64,000 nt of DNA. Source: Falcatimonas sp. MSJ-15 (GTDB lineage: Bacteria; Bacillota; Clostridia; Lachnospirales; Lachnospiraceae). A program made the position numbers and the translations under genes. The stretch lies in NCBI RefSeq assembly GCF_018918265.1, contig NZ_JAHLQC010000001.1:1-64000 (forward strand), written 5' to 3'. Below, piece by piece: positions 1 through 8,713 of the stretch (within the stretch, counting starts at the first letter, position 1; each line of letters begins with the position of its first letter). The notes under the pieces are model-generated. The model worked only from the letters and a program-made list of their open reading frames with translations. It ran no database searches and was not told the origin of the DNA.

Positions 1-119
1 TGAGATATCCCAAGCGCAAGCTGTAAGACCCCTTGAAGACGACAAGGTAGATAGGACAAAGGTGGAAGCGTGGTAACACGTGCAGCTGATTGTTACTAAT
101 AGGTCGAGGACTTAACCAA
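1..119 (+). rRNA. 23S ribosomal RNA, 3' end (partial)
   Basis: The first ~118 bases match the conserved 3' end of bacterial 23S rRNA, including the helix around GTAGATAGGACAAAGG, the GTGGAAGC segment and the terminal GGTCGAGGACTTAACC. The 5' part lies outside the window. The exact 3' end is placed by analogy and is good to a few bases. No 5S gene follows it. Confidence 0.95.
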
Positions 120-202
120 GAAAAGAGGTTAACCTCAGAAAAAGGATTCTAAAAGATATAATTTCAGCGTGTAGTTTTGAGTTTACAATATATAAACTCC
201 AT

Positions 203-275
203 AGGGGTGTAGTTCAGTTGGTAGAGCGTTGGTCTCCAAAACCAAATGTCGTGGGTTCGAGTCCTACCGCCCCTG
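203..275 (+). tRNA. tRNA-Trp (CCA anticodon)
   Basis: The sequence folds into a full cloverleaf. The acceptor stem pairs 203-209 with 268-274 and the discriminator base is G275. The anticodon stem TTGGT/ACCAA encloses loop CTCCAAA, so the anticodon is CCA (Trp). The T arm has the GGTTCGAGTCC core. The 3' CCA is not encoded. It lies about 85 bases after the 23S gene, in the same direction, and ahead of a good terminator, so it is probably co-transcribed with the rRNA operon. Confidence 0.97.
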
Positions 276-280
276 TTATA

Positions 281-312
281 AAGATTCAGTTGTTAGCTGA
301 GTCTTTTTTTTA
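281..312 (+). terminator. Rho-independent terminator of the rRNA-tRNA operon
   Basis: AAGATTCAG (281-289) pairs with CTGAGTCTT (297-305), with one G-T pair, across a 7-base loop. A run of eight or more T follows. Confidence 0.9.
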
Positions 313-737
313 TGCTTTTGATTAATGTATGTTTTTAGTAAGAATATAGTAATATTAATAGATGCATGTTATGCGCTTTATAAGTTGCAAAATTTGGAAA
401 AATAAGTTAGAGATTACATATCTAGAGTATGATATAATAAATGAAAAAGGTTGATAATATTAATAATACAGTTAAAGATACTAATGATTATATATAAAAG
501 ATATAGCGGTATTATTAAAAAACGAAAAAGTTATAAATTGGTGTTGAAAACTCATAGGTCCATCTATGGCTTTCAACAGATAGATGAGCCTATGAGTTGA
601 AAGCCATAAATGAGCTATGAGTTGAAAGCCATATAGATTTTTTATATATTAATATAAGAGAAAAAAGTAAATGTAACTTGAAAAAATGAAGTTTAAAGTG
701 CTAGATAAGAGATATAAAAAAATAAGGGGGTTATAAT
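313..737. other. AT-rich gap with a structured repeat element
   Basis: No convincing gene lies between the tRNA operon terminator and the first protein gene. The stretch is very AT-rich and has stops in every frame. Its only clear structure is the nested repeat at 549-633, listed separately. A ribosome binding site (AAGGGGG, about 724-730) serves the gene at 738. Confidence 0.7.
549..633. repeat. Nested inverted and direct repeats (hairpin plus duplicated arm)
   Basis: AACTCATAGG (549-558) pairs with CCTATGAGTT (589-598). Inside, CATCTAT (561-567) pairs with ATAGATG (580-586). The 18-mer TATGAGTTGAAAGCCATA occurs twice in direct orientation (591-608 and 616-633), and its last 13 bases occur inverted in the hairpin loop (565-577). 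Loop and 3' copies can therefore pair in more than one way. The function is unknown: it could be a structured leader of the gene at 738 or a degenerate mobile repeat. Confidence 0.7.
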
Positions 738-2543
738 ATGGATATAAAAATACAGTTAAAAACAGTTGATTGGATCGGTAAATTAATGATAGGGAATATA
801 GATAGGTTGAACGTGAATAAATATTTGCCACAAAAACCTATATTTGAAAAAAGTGAAAATGAATCAAATTTAGATAGTAATGCATTTGACGTTGTTGTGC
901 CAGAAAAGGTTGGTATTCGTTCTGAATATATTGAACAATTTTTAGTAGAGTTATCTAAAAATAGAGATATTGATGTGCATGAAGTAATGATATTAAAAGA
1001 TGGAAAAATAATTGTTAATACAGCATTTGCACCATATAGAACTTCTATAAAACATATATCCCATTCTATGTGTAAGAGTATTGTATCATTGGCATTAGGA
1101 TGCTTGATTGATGATGGAAAGATTGATTTGCAAGAAAAAATTGTTGATATATTAAAGCAGAGTACGAATGTTTTTAATAGTGCCAGAATGCGTAGTATAA
1201 CAGTTGAAAATTTATTGACGATGTCAACAGGAGTTAATTTTAATGAGGCGGGTTCAATTGTTGAGAATGATTGGCTTGCTGCATATTTTGATTCAGCTGT
1301 TACATTTGAACCTGGAACTAAGTTTGCATACAACAGTATGAATACTTATGTGTTAGGACGTATAATAGAGGTGAAGACAGGTAAAGATTTATTTGATTAT
1401 ATACAGGAACGTTTGCTAAATCCATTAGAAATATATGATTGGTATTGGGAAAGATGTCCACAACAGCATTTGAAAGCTGGATGGGGATTGTCATTTAAGA
1501 TTGAAGATATGGCAAAAATTGGTCAGATGTGTCTTGATAAGGGTGTATGGAAAGGGAAAAGAATTATTAGTGAAGCTTGGATAGAAGAGTTAGCTAAAAA
1601 GAAAATAGATACATTAAAAGAACAAAATGAATATGGTTATTCTTATTATACATGGATAGGAAAAAGTGAAGGATCATATATATTTAATGGAATGTTAGGA
1701 CAGAATATGGTCATTATTCCTAAGAATAATATGGTTGTTATAACAACAGCAGGAAGTCCACGACTTTTTCCTAATAGTGAAATTATGTGTTGTATAGAAA
1801 AGTATTTTATGGATAGTCAGAAGTTTGTAGAAAGTGGTTTAACTGACAATCCTATGCAATATAGAAGATTATGTAATGTAATGGATAATCTGGAATTTAA
1901 CTGTGATTATAATGAGATTAGAACAAGACAGATATATCATGGAGGGTGGAAAAGAAAAGGGCATGAACGTATAAGAAAATCCGGGATTGACAGAAAAAAA
2001 GAGTTTGAGTTTATTAGCAATAGGTATTCATTAAAAAGCAATAATGTTGGTATTATGCCATTATTTATACAGTGTCTTCATAATAATTATGAAAATGGGA
2101 TAAACGAGATGGCATTTGAAATGCAAGAGGATATTTTGATTATGAAGGTATCAACAAGTAAAGAAGTGCATGAGATACCATTAGGAATTAACAGATATGT
2201 ATATAGCCAATATGCTCTAAATGAGGAAATATATGAGATTGCTTCTAAATGTAACATAGTAGATGCATATATGGGAATAATTGTTATGGATATAAAAATT
2301 GTATTTGTTGAAACAACAAATACAAGAACTATAAGATGTATATTTAGAAATGATTCAGTTAAGTTGGAATTTAATGAATTGCCGGAGATTGGAAAGATTA
2401 TAGATGGTGTCTCTGATATGATGAATATTCCAATAAGGGACATTAATGTCAACCCATTAACAGCATTAAATGAGATAGAATTTACAAAATATAAAATAGA
2501 GAACGTATTGAATCCAAAAATCCAGGCAAGTGTTGTGGAATAG
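738..2543 (+). CDS. Serine hydrolase, class C beta-lactamase-like family
   Basis: The N-terminal half is a serine hydrolase of the beta-lactamase/penicillin-binding fold (Pfam Beta-lactamase family). The SxxK motif is S110-M-C-K113, and a YxN-like Tyr-Asn-Ser sits at 198-200 where the second catalytic motif is expected. Residues ~60-360 match the usual esterase/6-aminohexanoate-dimer-hydrolase-like domain. Residues ~360-601 form an extra C-terminal region without a recognisable family. No signal peptide or membrane segment is evident, so a cytoplasmic esterase or amidase is more likely than a cell-wall enzyme. The start at 738 has AAGGGGG at good spacing. The substrate cannot be inferred. Confidence 0.8.
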   Translation: MDIKIQLKTVDWIGKLMIGNIDRLNVNKYLPQKPIFEKSENESNLDSNAFDVVVPEKVGIRSEYIEQFLVELSKNRDIDVHEVMILKDGKIIVNTAFAPYRTSIKHISHSMCKSIVSLALGCLIDDGKIDLQEKIVDILKQSTNVFNSARMRSITVENLLTMSTGVNFNEAGSIVENDWLAAYFDSAVTFEPGTKFAYNSMNTYVLGRIIEVKTGKDLFDYIQERLLNPLEIYDWYWERCPQQHLKAGWGLSFKIEDMAKIGQMCLDKGVWKGKRIISEAWIEELAKKKIDTLKEQNEYGYSYYTWIGKSEGSYIFNGMLGQNMVIIPKNNMVVITTAGSPRLFPNSEIMCCIEKYFMDSQKFVESGLTDNPMQYRRLCNVMDNLEFNCDYNEIRTRQIYHGGWKRKGHERIRKSGIDRKKEFEFISNRYSLKSNNVGIMPLFIQCLHNNYENGINEMAFEMQEDILIMKVSTSKEVHEIPLGINRYVYSQYALNEEIYEIASKCNIVDAYMGIIVMDIKIVFVETTNTRTIRCIFRNDSVKLEFNELPEIGKIIDGVSDMMNIPIRDINVNPLTALNEIEFTKYKIENVLNPKIQASVVE

Positions 2544-2566
2544 AAAGTTAAGTTGAAGGTAATAAA

Positions 2567-5311
2567 ATGTTTGTAATAAAGAATAATAAGATTAGGATAT
2601 CGGTTAGGAGTCTTGTAGAATTTTTATGCCGTAAAGGTGACATTGATACAAGATATTCATATTCTGCACAGGATAAGGATGCTATGTTAAAAGGTACCAA
2701 AATGCATAAAAAGATACAAAGATCTATGGGTGCTGAATATGATAGTGAGGTTTTATTGCGTTTAAGTATTTTTATTAATGTTGGCGATAGTATCGTTAGT
2801 AATGATATTATTAATGATGTTATTGATGTTAGAAACATTAGTAGCGACAGTATTAATGGTAGAGATATTAGTAGTGATAGTATTACTGATAGAGGTATTA
2901 GTAGAGATATTAATAGTGATGGTATTAATGGTAGAGATATTAGTAATGATAGTATTAATGGTAGTGTCACTAATAGTGGTGATATAAAACAGGAAAATAC
3001 TAGTATTATGAATGATAATGCTACAACAGTATATACAAAAGTATATTGTGATGAGATAGACTCTATTTCTAATGAAGAGGACGAAGATAATGTCTATGAG
3101 ATTATAATCGAAGGCAGAGCTGATGGAATAATGCGTGAGGGAGAGATTGATGTCGTTGATGAGATAAAGAGTACTTATAAAGATTTGAGATATATTATAG
3201 AACCTGATGAGGTTCATCTGGCACAGGCAAAATGTTATGCTTATATGCTCGCAATAAAAAATGATGCAAGGCAGACTGCAGTAACTATGACGTATTGTAA
3301 CCTGGATGATGAATCTATAAAACGTTTTAGATATGATTATGATATGGCTGATCTGACGCAATGGTTTAATAAGTTGATGTTAGATTTAAAACAGTGGATT
3401 AGTTTACAGATAATATCTGAAAAAATAAGAGATATGAGTTTGGAAAAACTAGAGTTTCCTTTTGAGTATCGTGAGGGACAACGTAAATTAGTAGTGAGCG
3501 TATATAGGAGTATAAGTGATAAGAAAAAAATATTTTTACAGGCTCCTACAGGAGTTGGGAAGACTATGTCAACTATTTTTCCGGCTTTGAAAAGTATGGG
3601 GGAAGGAAAATTTAAGAAGTTATTTTATCTAACAGCCAAAACGATAACAAGAACAGTTGCTATTGAGGCTTTTAGAATCTTAAGGGATAATGGCTCTAAA
3701 GTTAGAAGTATTATTCTTACAGCTAAGGATAAGATATGCTTTTGTGAGAAGAAAAATTGTAATCCGGTTGATTGTGAGTATGCCAAGGGGCATTATGACA
3801 GAGTTAATTCGGCTGTATATGATATGATAATGCATGAATATATAATTACAAGAGAAGTTATTGAAAAATATTCGAGAAGTTATTGTGTATGTCCATTTGA
3901 GATGAGTTTAGATGCTTCTTATTGGTGCGATGCTATAGTATGTGATTATAATTATGTTTTTGATCCTAATGCTCATTTAAAACGTTTTTTTGATGATGCT
4001 TCTCATAATGTAGAAAATTATGTATATCTAATTGATGAAGCACATAATCTGGTTGAACGTGGTAGAGATATGTTCAGTGCAAGAATTGTCAAGGAAGATA
4101 TTATGCAGGCAGCAAAGATGATAAAAAATATTGATAGGCGATTATCAAATGCACTTGCAAAATGTAATAAAAACTTGCTTGAATTAAAAAGAGAATGTAG
4201 TGATTTTGAAGTTATACAAAGCTGTAGTGCGTTATCTATATCTTTGTTAAGATTGCAAAGCGAGTTCGAGAGATTTGTTGAGGAGTATAGAGATTTTTCT
4301 GAAAGTGATTTTTTACAAGAACTATACTTTAATATAAGACATTTTAATAATATGTCAGAGAATGTTGATGAGAATTATGTAATATATACAGCATATGATA
4401 TTGATGGACAATTTTACATAAAATTATTTTGTATAAATCCATCTGTGAATTTATCTAATGTGATTGAAGGAAGTGCCGGAACAGTATTTTTTTCAGCGAC
4501 ATTATTACCTGTGAATTATTATAAAAGTCTGTTAAGTGTTACTTCGGACGAGGATTATGCAATATATACAGAATCGCCATTTTTGCAAAGTAATAGAATG
4601 ATAGTGGCATCAAGAGATGTGACGTCTAGGTATGTAAGGAGAAATACAGCTGAATATAGAAAGATAATAGAATATATATGCAGAATAACTCTTGCAAAAG
4701 AAGGAAATTATATGGTATTTTTTCCATCTTACAAATATCTTAGGGATGTATATTGTGTTATAGAAGATATTATTCAGAATGAAAGCACAATGGAGATTGC
4801 TAACATGCTGTTAAATATTGAGTTTATATTACAGGATATAGATATGAGCGAGAGTGAAAGAGAGAATTTTTTAAATAAGTTTTTAAATGTAAGAGAGACT
4901 GAAGGAATAGAGAATAGTGATAAAAAGTCATTTGTAGGAATGTGTGTGCTTGGCGGAGTTTTTTCAGAAGGAATAGATCTTACAGAGGATGCACTTATTG
5001 GTGCTATTATTGTTGGAACTGGTCTTCCAATGGTATGTGATGAAAGAGAGATAGTAAAGAATTATTATAATAAAAGAAATAATCAAGGTTATGAATATGC
5101 ATATATATATCCTGGGATTAATAAAGTGCTTCAAGCTGCGGGGCGAGTTATAAGAACAGACAAAGATAGAGGTATTATTGCATTGTTGGATAATAGAATA
5201 TTAGAACATACATACGATTACTTGATACCACGTGAATGGAATGATATGTATATGGTTAATGTGAATAATATAGAAGGACTTGTGAAAGAATTTTGGGATA
5301 CTCAAAAATAA
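2567..5311 (+). CDS. DinG/XPD-type ATP-dependent helicase with PD-(D/E)XK-like N-terminus
   Basis: This is a superfamily 2 DNA helicase of the iron-sulfur XPD/DinG/Rad3 group. Walker A is APTGVGKT at about 326-333 and the Walker B/DEAH box is in LIDEAHN. A four-cysteine cluster (CFCEKKNC, C of VDCEY, then CVCPF) would hold a 4Fe-4S cluster. The helicase C domain ends with a Q-x-x-GR-like motif (QAAGRVIRT). The N-terminal ~280 residues carry a nuclease-like core, GRADG (183-187) followed by DEIKS (198-202), typical of PD-(D/E)XK proteins. Residues ~76-145 are a low-complexity repeat insertion in that domain. The gene follows the serine hydrolase by 23 bases. A DNA repair role is inference from the family. 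Confidence 0.88.
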   Translation: MFVIKNNKIRISVRSLVEFLCRKGDIDTRYSYSAQDKDAMLKGTKMHKKIQRSMGAEYDSEVLLRLSIFINVGDSIVSNDIINDVIDVRNISSDSINGRDISSDSITDRGISRDINSDGINGRDISNDSINGSVTNSGDIKQENTSIMNDNATTVYTKVYCDEIDSISNEEDEDNVYEIIIEGRADGIMREGEIDVVDEIKSTYKDLRYIIEPDEVHLAQAKCYAYMLAIKNDARQTAVTMTYCNLDDESIKRFRYDYDMADLTQWFNKLMLDLKQWISLQIISEKIRDMSLEKLEFPFEYREGQRKLVVSVYRSISDKKKIFLQAPTGVGKTMSTIFPALKSMGEGKFKKLFYLTAKTITRTVAIEAFRILRDNGSKVRSIILTAKDKICFCEKKNCNPVDCEYAKGHYDRVNSAVYDMIMHEYIITREVIEKYSRSYCVCPFEMSLDASYWCDAIVCDYNYVFDPNAHLKRFFDDASHNVENYVYLIDEAHNLVERGRDMFSARIVKEDIMQAAKMIKNIDRRLSNALAKCNKNLLELKRECSDFEVIQSCSALSISLLRLQSEFERFVEEYRDFSESDFLQELYFNIRHFNNMSENVDENYVIYTAYDIDGQFYIKLFCINPSVNLSNVIEGSAGTVFFSATLLPVNYYKSLLSVTSDEDYAIYTESPFLQSNRMIVASRDVTSRYVRRNTAEYRKIIEYICRITLAKEGNYMVFFPSYKYLRDVYCVIEDIIQNESTMEIANMLLNIEFILQDIDMSESERENFLNKFLNVRETEGIENSDKKSFVGMCVLGGVFSEGIDLTEDALIGAIIVGTGLPMVCDEREIVKNYYNKRNNQGYEYAYIYPGINKVLQAAGRVIRTDKDRGIIALLDNRILEHTYDYLIPREWNDMYMVNVNNIEGLVKEFWDTQK
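2837..2968 (+). repeat. Imperfect 30-bp coding repeats (Ile-Ser-Asp-Asn-rich)
   Basis: Four consecutive units encode variants of ISSDSINGRD (helicase residues 91-134). Three are 10 residues long and one is 14. The DNA units share ATTAGTAGTGATAGTATTA-like wording. The region is low-complexity and likely an expandable linker inside the N-terminal nuclease-like domain. Confidence 0.8.
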
Positions 5312-5320
5312 GATTTAATA

Positions 5321-5369
5321 CAATGTAAAGTTTGTATTGTAGAGTAAGAGCCATACAAACTTTACATTG
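5321..5369. terminator. Bidirectional hairpin between convergent genes
   Basis: CAATGTAAAGTTTGTAT (5321-5337) pairs perfectly with ATACAAACTTTACATTG (5353-5369), a 17-bp stem with a 15-base loop. It lies between the helicase (plus strand) and the LysR gene (minus strand). The flanking T-runs are poor, so termination is likely but not textbook. Confidence 0.7.
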
Positions 5370-5394
5370 TTAATATATGTTAGTATAAAACGTA

Positions 5395-6273
5395 TTATAG
5401 CGAATCAATGAATTTTTTAGTAGATTGAGATACTGGAAGATTCTCATTGAAGGCAACTACGAGTTGTCTTTGAGGTAAGACTTCGTCTGTATTTACAATG
5501 AATAGATCATCTGGCATCTCAGGAATACAAAAATCGGGAAGAAATGCAACACCAAGTCCAATTCGTGCGAGATCTATTAATAAGTCGTTGCTTGAAAGTT
5601 CTATTTCGGGAACGAGATCAAGCTGGCGCTGTTGAAATATGTTATGAAGAAACTCGCTTGTTGTACTTCTTCTGTCAAGCATAAGAATTGGGTAACTGCA
5701 GAGACTTTTTAAAGTCATTGTCTTGTTCTCAAGTTCAGGATAATAGTTCTTGCTGGCAAGAAAAAGATCGTGGAATTCTTTAATAACTCTTATGTTATTA
5801 ACGTTGCTAAGTCCGGAATTAGGATAGTTAGTAATTATAAGATCTACTTGTCCACCTTCAAGAAGTTTAGCACAGTTAATTGAACTTTGATTAGTTACTT
5901 TGATGTGGACGTTTGGATATTGTTTGTGAAAGTTATTAAGATATGGCACAAGAAAATATCTGCATATTGTGTCACTTGCACCGATTCTTAATTGACCTCC
6001 GTTGAGAGAATTAGATTCTATAATCTGTGTTTCTCCACGTTTAATCAAATTGATCGCAGGTTCTATATGTTTTAATAAAATTTCACCTTCAGGTGTGAGA
6101 GAAACTTTTTTAGTGCTTCTTATAAAAAGATGCTGGTTTAATTTTTTTTCTAATACTTTTACTGACTGGCTGACTGCTGATTGTGAGATGTATAATTGCT
6201 TGGAAGCTTCAGAGAAACTCAGTGTTGTAGCAACGTAGTAAAAAACTTTGTACAATTCATAATTAATATCCAT
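5395..6273 (-). CDS. LysR family transcriptional regulator
   Basis: The protein has 292 residues, normal for LysR regulators. The N-terminal winged helix-turn-helix covers ~1-60, with the family signature S-x-x-A-S-x-x-L-x-x-S-Q-S-A-V-S-Q and L-E-K-K-L-N. The effector-binding domain (~90-290) has the usual GQLRIGAS opening. I chose the ATG at 6273 because TAAGGAGG lies 7-8 bases upstream; the open frame runs further to 6360 but has no better start. It is divergent from the M14-like gene pair at 6559, so it most likely controls that pair and itself from the shared intergenic region. The effector is unknown. Confidence 0.92.
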   Translation of the reverse strand: MDINYELYKVFYYVATTLSFSEASKQLYISQSAVSQSVKVLEKKLNQHLFIRSTKKVSLTPEGEILLKHIEPAINLIKRGETQIIESNSLNGGQLRIGASDTICRYFLVPYLNNFHKQYPNVHIKVTNQSSINCAKLLEGGQVDLIITNYPNSGLSNVNNIRVIKEFHDLFLASKNYYPELENKTMTLKSLCSYPILMLDRRSTTSEFLHNIFQQRQLDLVPEIELSSNDLLIDLARIGLGVAFLPDFCIPEMPDDLFIVNTDEVLPQRQLVVAFNENLPVSQSTKKFIDSL

Positions 6274-6558
6274 GATATTAGTCCTCCTTATAATTATATA
6301 AGTATAATAACATAATAAAAAACTTATTGCAAGGTGATGGTTGTTTATCTTAAAAAACACTGTAAATAGTAGTAGATTTTTTTAAGATGTTATGATATAT
6401 ATGAAGAGAAATAGCATAAATTCACTTTGAATAAGTAAGAATTGTATTGCATAAAAGGCATATAGCTTTAATGTGTCAGATGCGAAAGTTAGAGTGATAT
6501 GCATATTTGATAATGTATAATTTAGATATTAATGTTTTTATAATAAGGAGTGTTTACT
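6274..6558. promoter_or_regulatory. Divergent control region, LysR gene / M14-like pair
   Basis: The 285-base AT-rich region holds the start signals of two divergent transcripts. A TATAAT (6516-6521) lies ahead of the M14-like pair, without a good -35. The ribosome binding site of the M14 gene is AAGGAG at 6545-6550. I could not fix a LysR T-N11-A box with confidence. Confidence 0.5.
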
Positions 6559-7482
6559 GTGCTTGAAGATATAGTTACAGTTGATCTGCCGGTTGATGAG
6601 CAGGTCGCTATAAAACGACAGAGAATTGAAAATGGTAATAGAGATAAGAGAATTGCAATAGTGACAGGTATACAGGGAGATGAGCTTGATGGACAATATA
6701 TCTGTTACAAACTTATAAAAAAACTTAAAGAAAATATAAAAGATGTGAATGGAATTGTTGATGTATATCCTGCAATTAATCCACTTGGTATTGATTCTAT
6801 AACAAGAGGAATTCCTATGTTTGACCTTGATATGAACAGAGTATTTCCAGGATATAGTGATGGTGCAATGGCGGAATATGTAGCAGCTTCGATTGTTAAA
6901 GATATTTCAGGAAGTGATATATGTATTGATTTACATTCTTCTAATGAATTTATAAAAGAGTTTCCTCAGGTTAGAATAGCTGAGAATAATAAGAGCCTTA
7001 TTCCATATGCTAAATTGTTGAATACAGATTTTATATGGATATATGAATCAGCGACAGTTCTTAAAGCTACACTTGCATATAGTCTTAATCAGATTGGTGT
7101 TCCAACGCTTGCACTTGAGATGGGAATTGGTAATAGAATTAATAGAGAATATTGTGATCAGATTTTGAGTGGAATATTCAATCTTATGAATGAGATGGGA
7201 ATATGGAATTGTGAGACAAGAATACCTAAAGAACCTATGCTTTCCACAGAGGGTGAAGTTGAGGTTATACATTCTAAGCATTCAGGAATATTTATACATG
7301 GTGAAGCTAAGATGGGACTAGTGCGAAAAGGTGATCATATTGGTGATATAGTTAATCCTGCAATGGGTGAGATATTAGAGTCAGTATATGCTCCTTTTGA
7401 TGGAACAATGTTCTCATTAAGGGAACATCCTGTTGTATATCAGGGAGCTGTGATTGCACGAATAATGGGAGATAAAAAATGA
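6559..7482 (+). CDS. M14-like succinylglutamate desuccinylase/aspartoacylase family protein
   Basis: The fold and motif order match the AstE/AspA branch of zinc carboxypeptidases. The first metal motif, normally H-x-x-E, reads Q39-G-D-E42. The substrate-binding Asn-Arg is in DMNRVFPG (N93, R94). The third metal ligand is kept in DLHSS (H126). The C-terminal ~90 residues resemble the small beta-barrel of AstE proteins (GEVEV, then GDHIGDI). The GTG at 6559 is preferred because AAGGAG lies 8 bases upstream; an earlier in-frame GTG at 6550 overlaps that site. Replacement of the first zinc histidine by Gln makes activity uncertain. It overlaps the next gene by 4 bases (ATGA), which implies coupled translation. 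Confidence 0.82.
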   Translation: MLEDIVTVDLPVDEQVAIKRQRIENGNRDKRIAIVTGIQGDELDGQYICYKLIKKLKENIKDVNGIVDVYPAINPLGIDSITRGIPMFDLDMNRVFPGYSDGAMAEYVAASIVKDISGSDICIDLHSSNEFIKEFPQVRIAENNKSLIPYAKLLNTDFIWIYESATVLKATLAYSLNQIGVPTLALEMGIGNRINREYCDQILSGIFNLMNEMGIWNCETRIPKEPMLSTEGEVEVIHSKHSGIFIHGEAKMGLVRKGDHIGDIVNPAMGEILESVYAPFDGTMFSLREHPVVYQGAVIARIMGDKK

Positions 7483-8414
7483 TAAAAGAGGAATTATTTA
7501 ATCTAAAAGCAGTATATAGAGATGATTTTAAAATTAATGGTTATAAATTTGGTAAAGGTGAAAAGTCATGTTGTATAGTTGGTGCAAGTAGAGGTAATGA
7601 ACATCAACAGCTTTTTATTTGTTCGCAGCTTATAAAAGAACTTAAAGAACTTGAAGAGAGAGGACAGATTAACAGTAATCAGGAGATAATGGTTATTCCA
7701 TCAGTTAATCATTATTCGATGAATGTTGGAAAGAGATTCTGGGCTGTTGATGATACAGATATTAATAGAAAGTTTCCAGGAGATTTTCATGGAGAGACTA
7801 CAGATATCATAGCATCATCTATATTTGAAAAGATGAAAGGATACAGTTATGGCATACAATTTACATCATTTTATATGCCTGGTGATTTTATACCACATGT
7901 AAGGATGATGGAAACTGGTAAGCAGAGTACAAGTCTTGCGAATCTGTTTGGTCTGCCTTATGTTGTAGTTAGAAAACCAAAGCCACTTGATACAGGAACG
8001 CTTAATTATAATTGGCAGCTTAATAATACTAATGCTTTTTCAATATATACTAATTCGACAGATCAGGTTGATGAAAAATCAGCTAAACAGGCAGTTGCAT
8101 CAGTTCTTAGATTTCTTACAAGAATGGGGATAATTAAGTATAATAGTCATTCTGGATATATAGCAACAGTTATAGCTGAAGATGAGTTAATGCCTGTTAA
8201 GACGAGGGTATCAGGTTTTTATAGAAGACATAAAGAGCCTGGGGATTTTGTTGCCAGAGGTGATGTGATTGCAGATATAATAGATCCGTATGAAGGAGAA
8301 GTTATAACTCAGATTCTTGCACCGACTGAAGGAATAATATTTTTTGCACATACAGCACCTATGGTTATGGAGAATGCAGTTATATATAAGATTATAAGAA
8401 GGCTTCATGAGTAG
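7479..8414 (+). CDS. M14-like paralogue lacking metal ligands (probable pseudoenzyme)
   Basis: This 311-residue protein aligns along its whole length with its upstream neighbour. Shared features are the GASRGNE turn, DINRKFPG (N96, R97) and the C-terminal beta-barrel (GDFVARGDVIADI). The first zinc histidine is Arg38, and the DLHSS motif is replaced by IQFTS (126-130), so two of three metal ligands are gone. The ATGA overlap with the upstream gene suggests stoichiometric expression, and the two proteins may form a heteromer. A hydrolase role should not be assumed. The family call is firm; the function is unknown. Confidence 0.8.
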   Translation: MIKEELFNLKAVYRDDFKINGYKFGKGEKSCCIVGASRGNEHQQLFICSQLIKELKELEERGQINSNQEIMVIPSVNHYSMNVGKRFWAVDDTDINRKFPGDFHGETTDIIASSIFEKMKGYSYGIQFTSFYMPGDFIPHVRMMETGKQSTSLANLFGLPYVVVRKPKPLDTGTLNYNWQLNNTNAFSIYTNSTDQVDEKSAKQAVASVLRFLTRMGIIKYNSHSGYIATVIAEDELMPVKTRVSGFYRRHKEPGDFVARGDVIADIIDPYEGEVITQILAPTEGIIFFAHTAPMVMENAVIYKIIRRLHE

Positions 8415-8451
8415 TCTATGCGTTGATTCGTAAGAGATTTATGAATATAAA

Positions 8452-8583
8452 AACGTTAAAATATGGAAATATAAGCGTTAAAATATGGAAATATAAACGT
8501 TAAAATGTTGATGTGAAAACGCTAAAATATGTATATAAGAACGTTAAAATGTTGATAAAAAAACATTAAAAGGGTTATGAGCA
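8452..8583. repeat. Six tandem copies of a 22-bp unit
   Basis: Units start at 8452, 8474, 8496, 8518, 8540 and 8562, each exactly 22 bases. The consensus is AACGTTAAAATATGGAAATA. The first two units differ at one base; later ones drift but keep AACRYTAAAA. The period is about two helical turns, so the conserved motif falls on one face of the DNA. It sits between the M14 pair and purL and has no coding potential. Confidence 0.88.
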
Positions 8584-8616
8584 CAGTAGATAAAATATAT
8601 TTATCAACTGTGCTTA
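8580..8616 (+). terminator. Terminator-like hairpin before purL
   Basis: AGCACAGT (8580-8587) pairs with ACTGTGCT (8607-8614). Inside, GATAAA (8589-8594) pairs with TTTATC (8600-8605), leaving one A-A mismatch. No long T-run follows, so it could end the M14 transcript weakly or act in the purL leader. Confidence 0.6.
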
Positions 8617-8713
8617 TTAATTATATTAAATATATTAATTGTACTAATGATAAACTTTGTGATATTATAGACTCAGTAAAAAAGTGAGATTGGCTATAAT
8701 CAGGAGGTTAGCA

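Noticed and set aside
119..202. A 5S rRNA after the 23S gene
   Set aside because: The interval is only 84 bases and no 5S helices could be traced.
8452..8583. The 22-bp array as a CRISPR array
   Set aside because: The units are contiguous with no spacers, and no cas gene is in the window.
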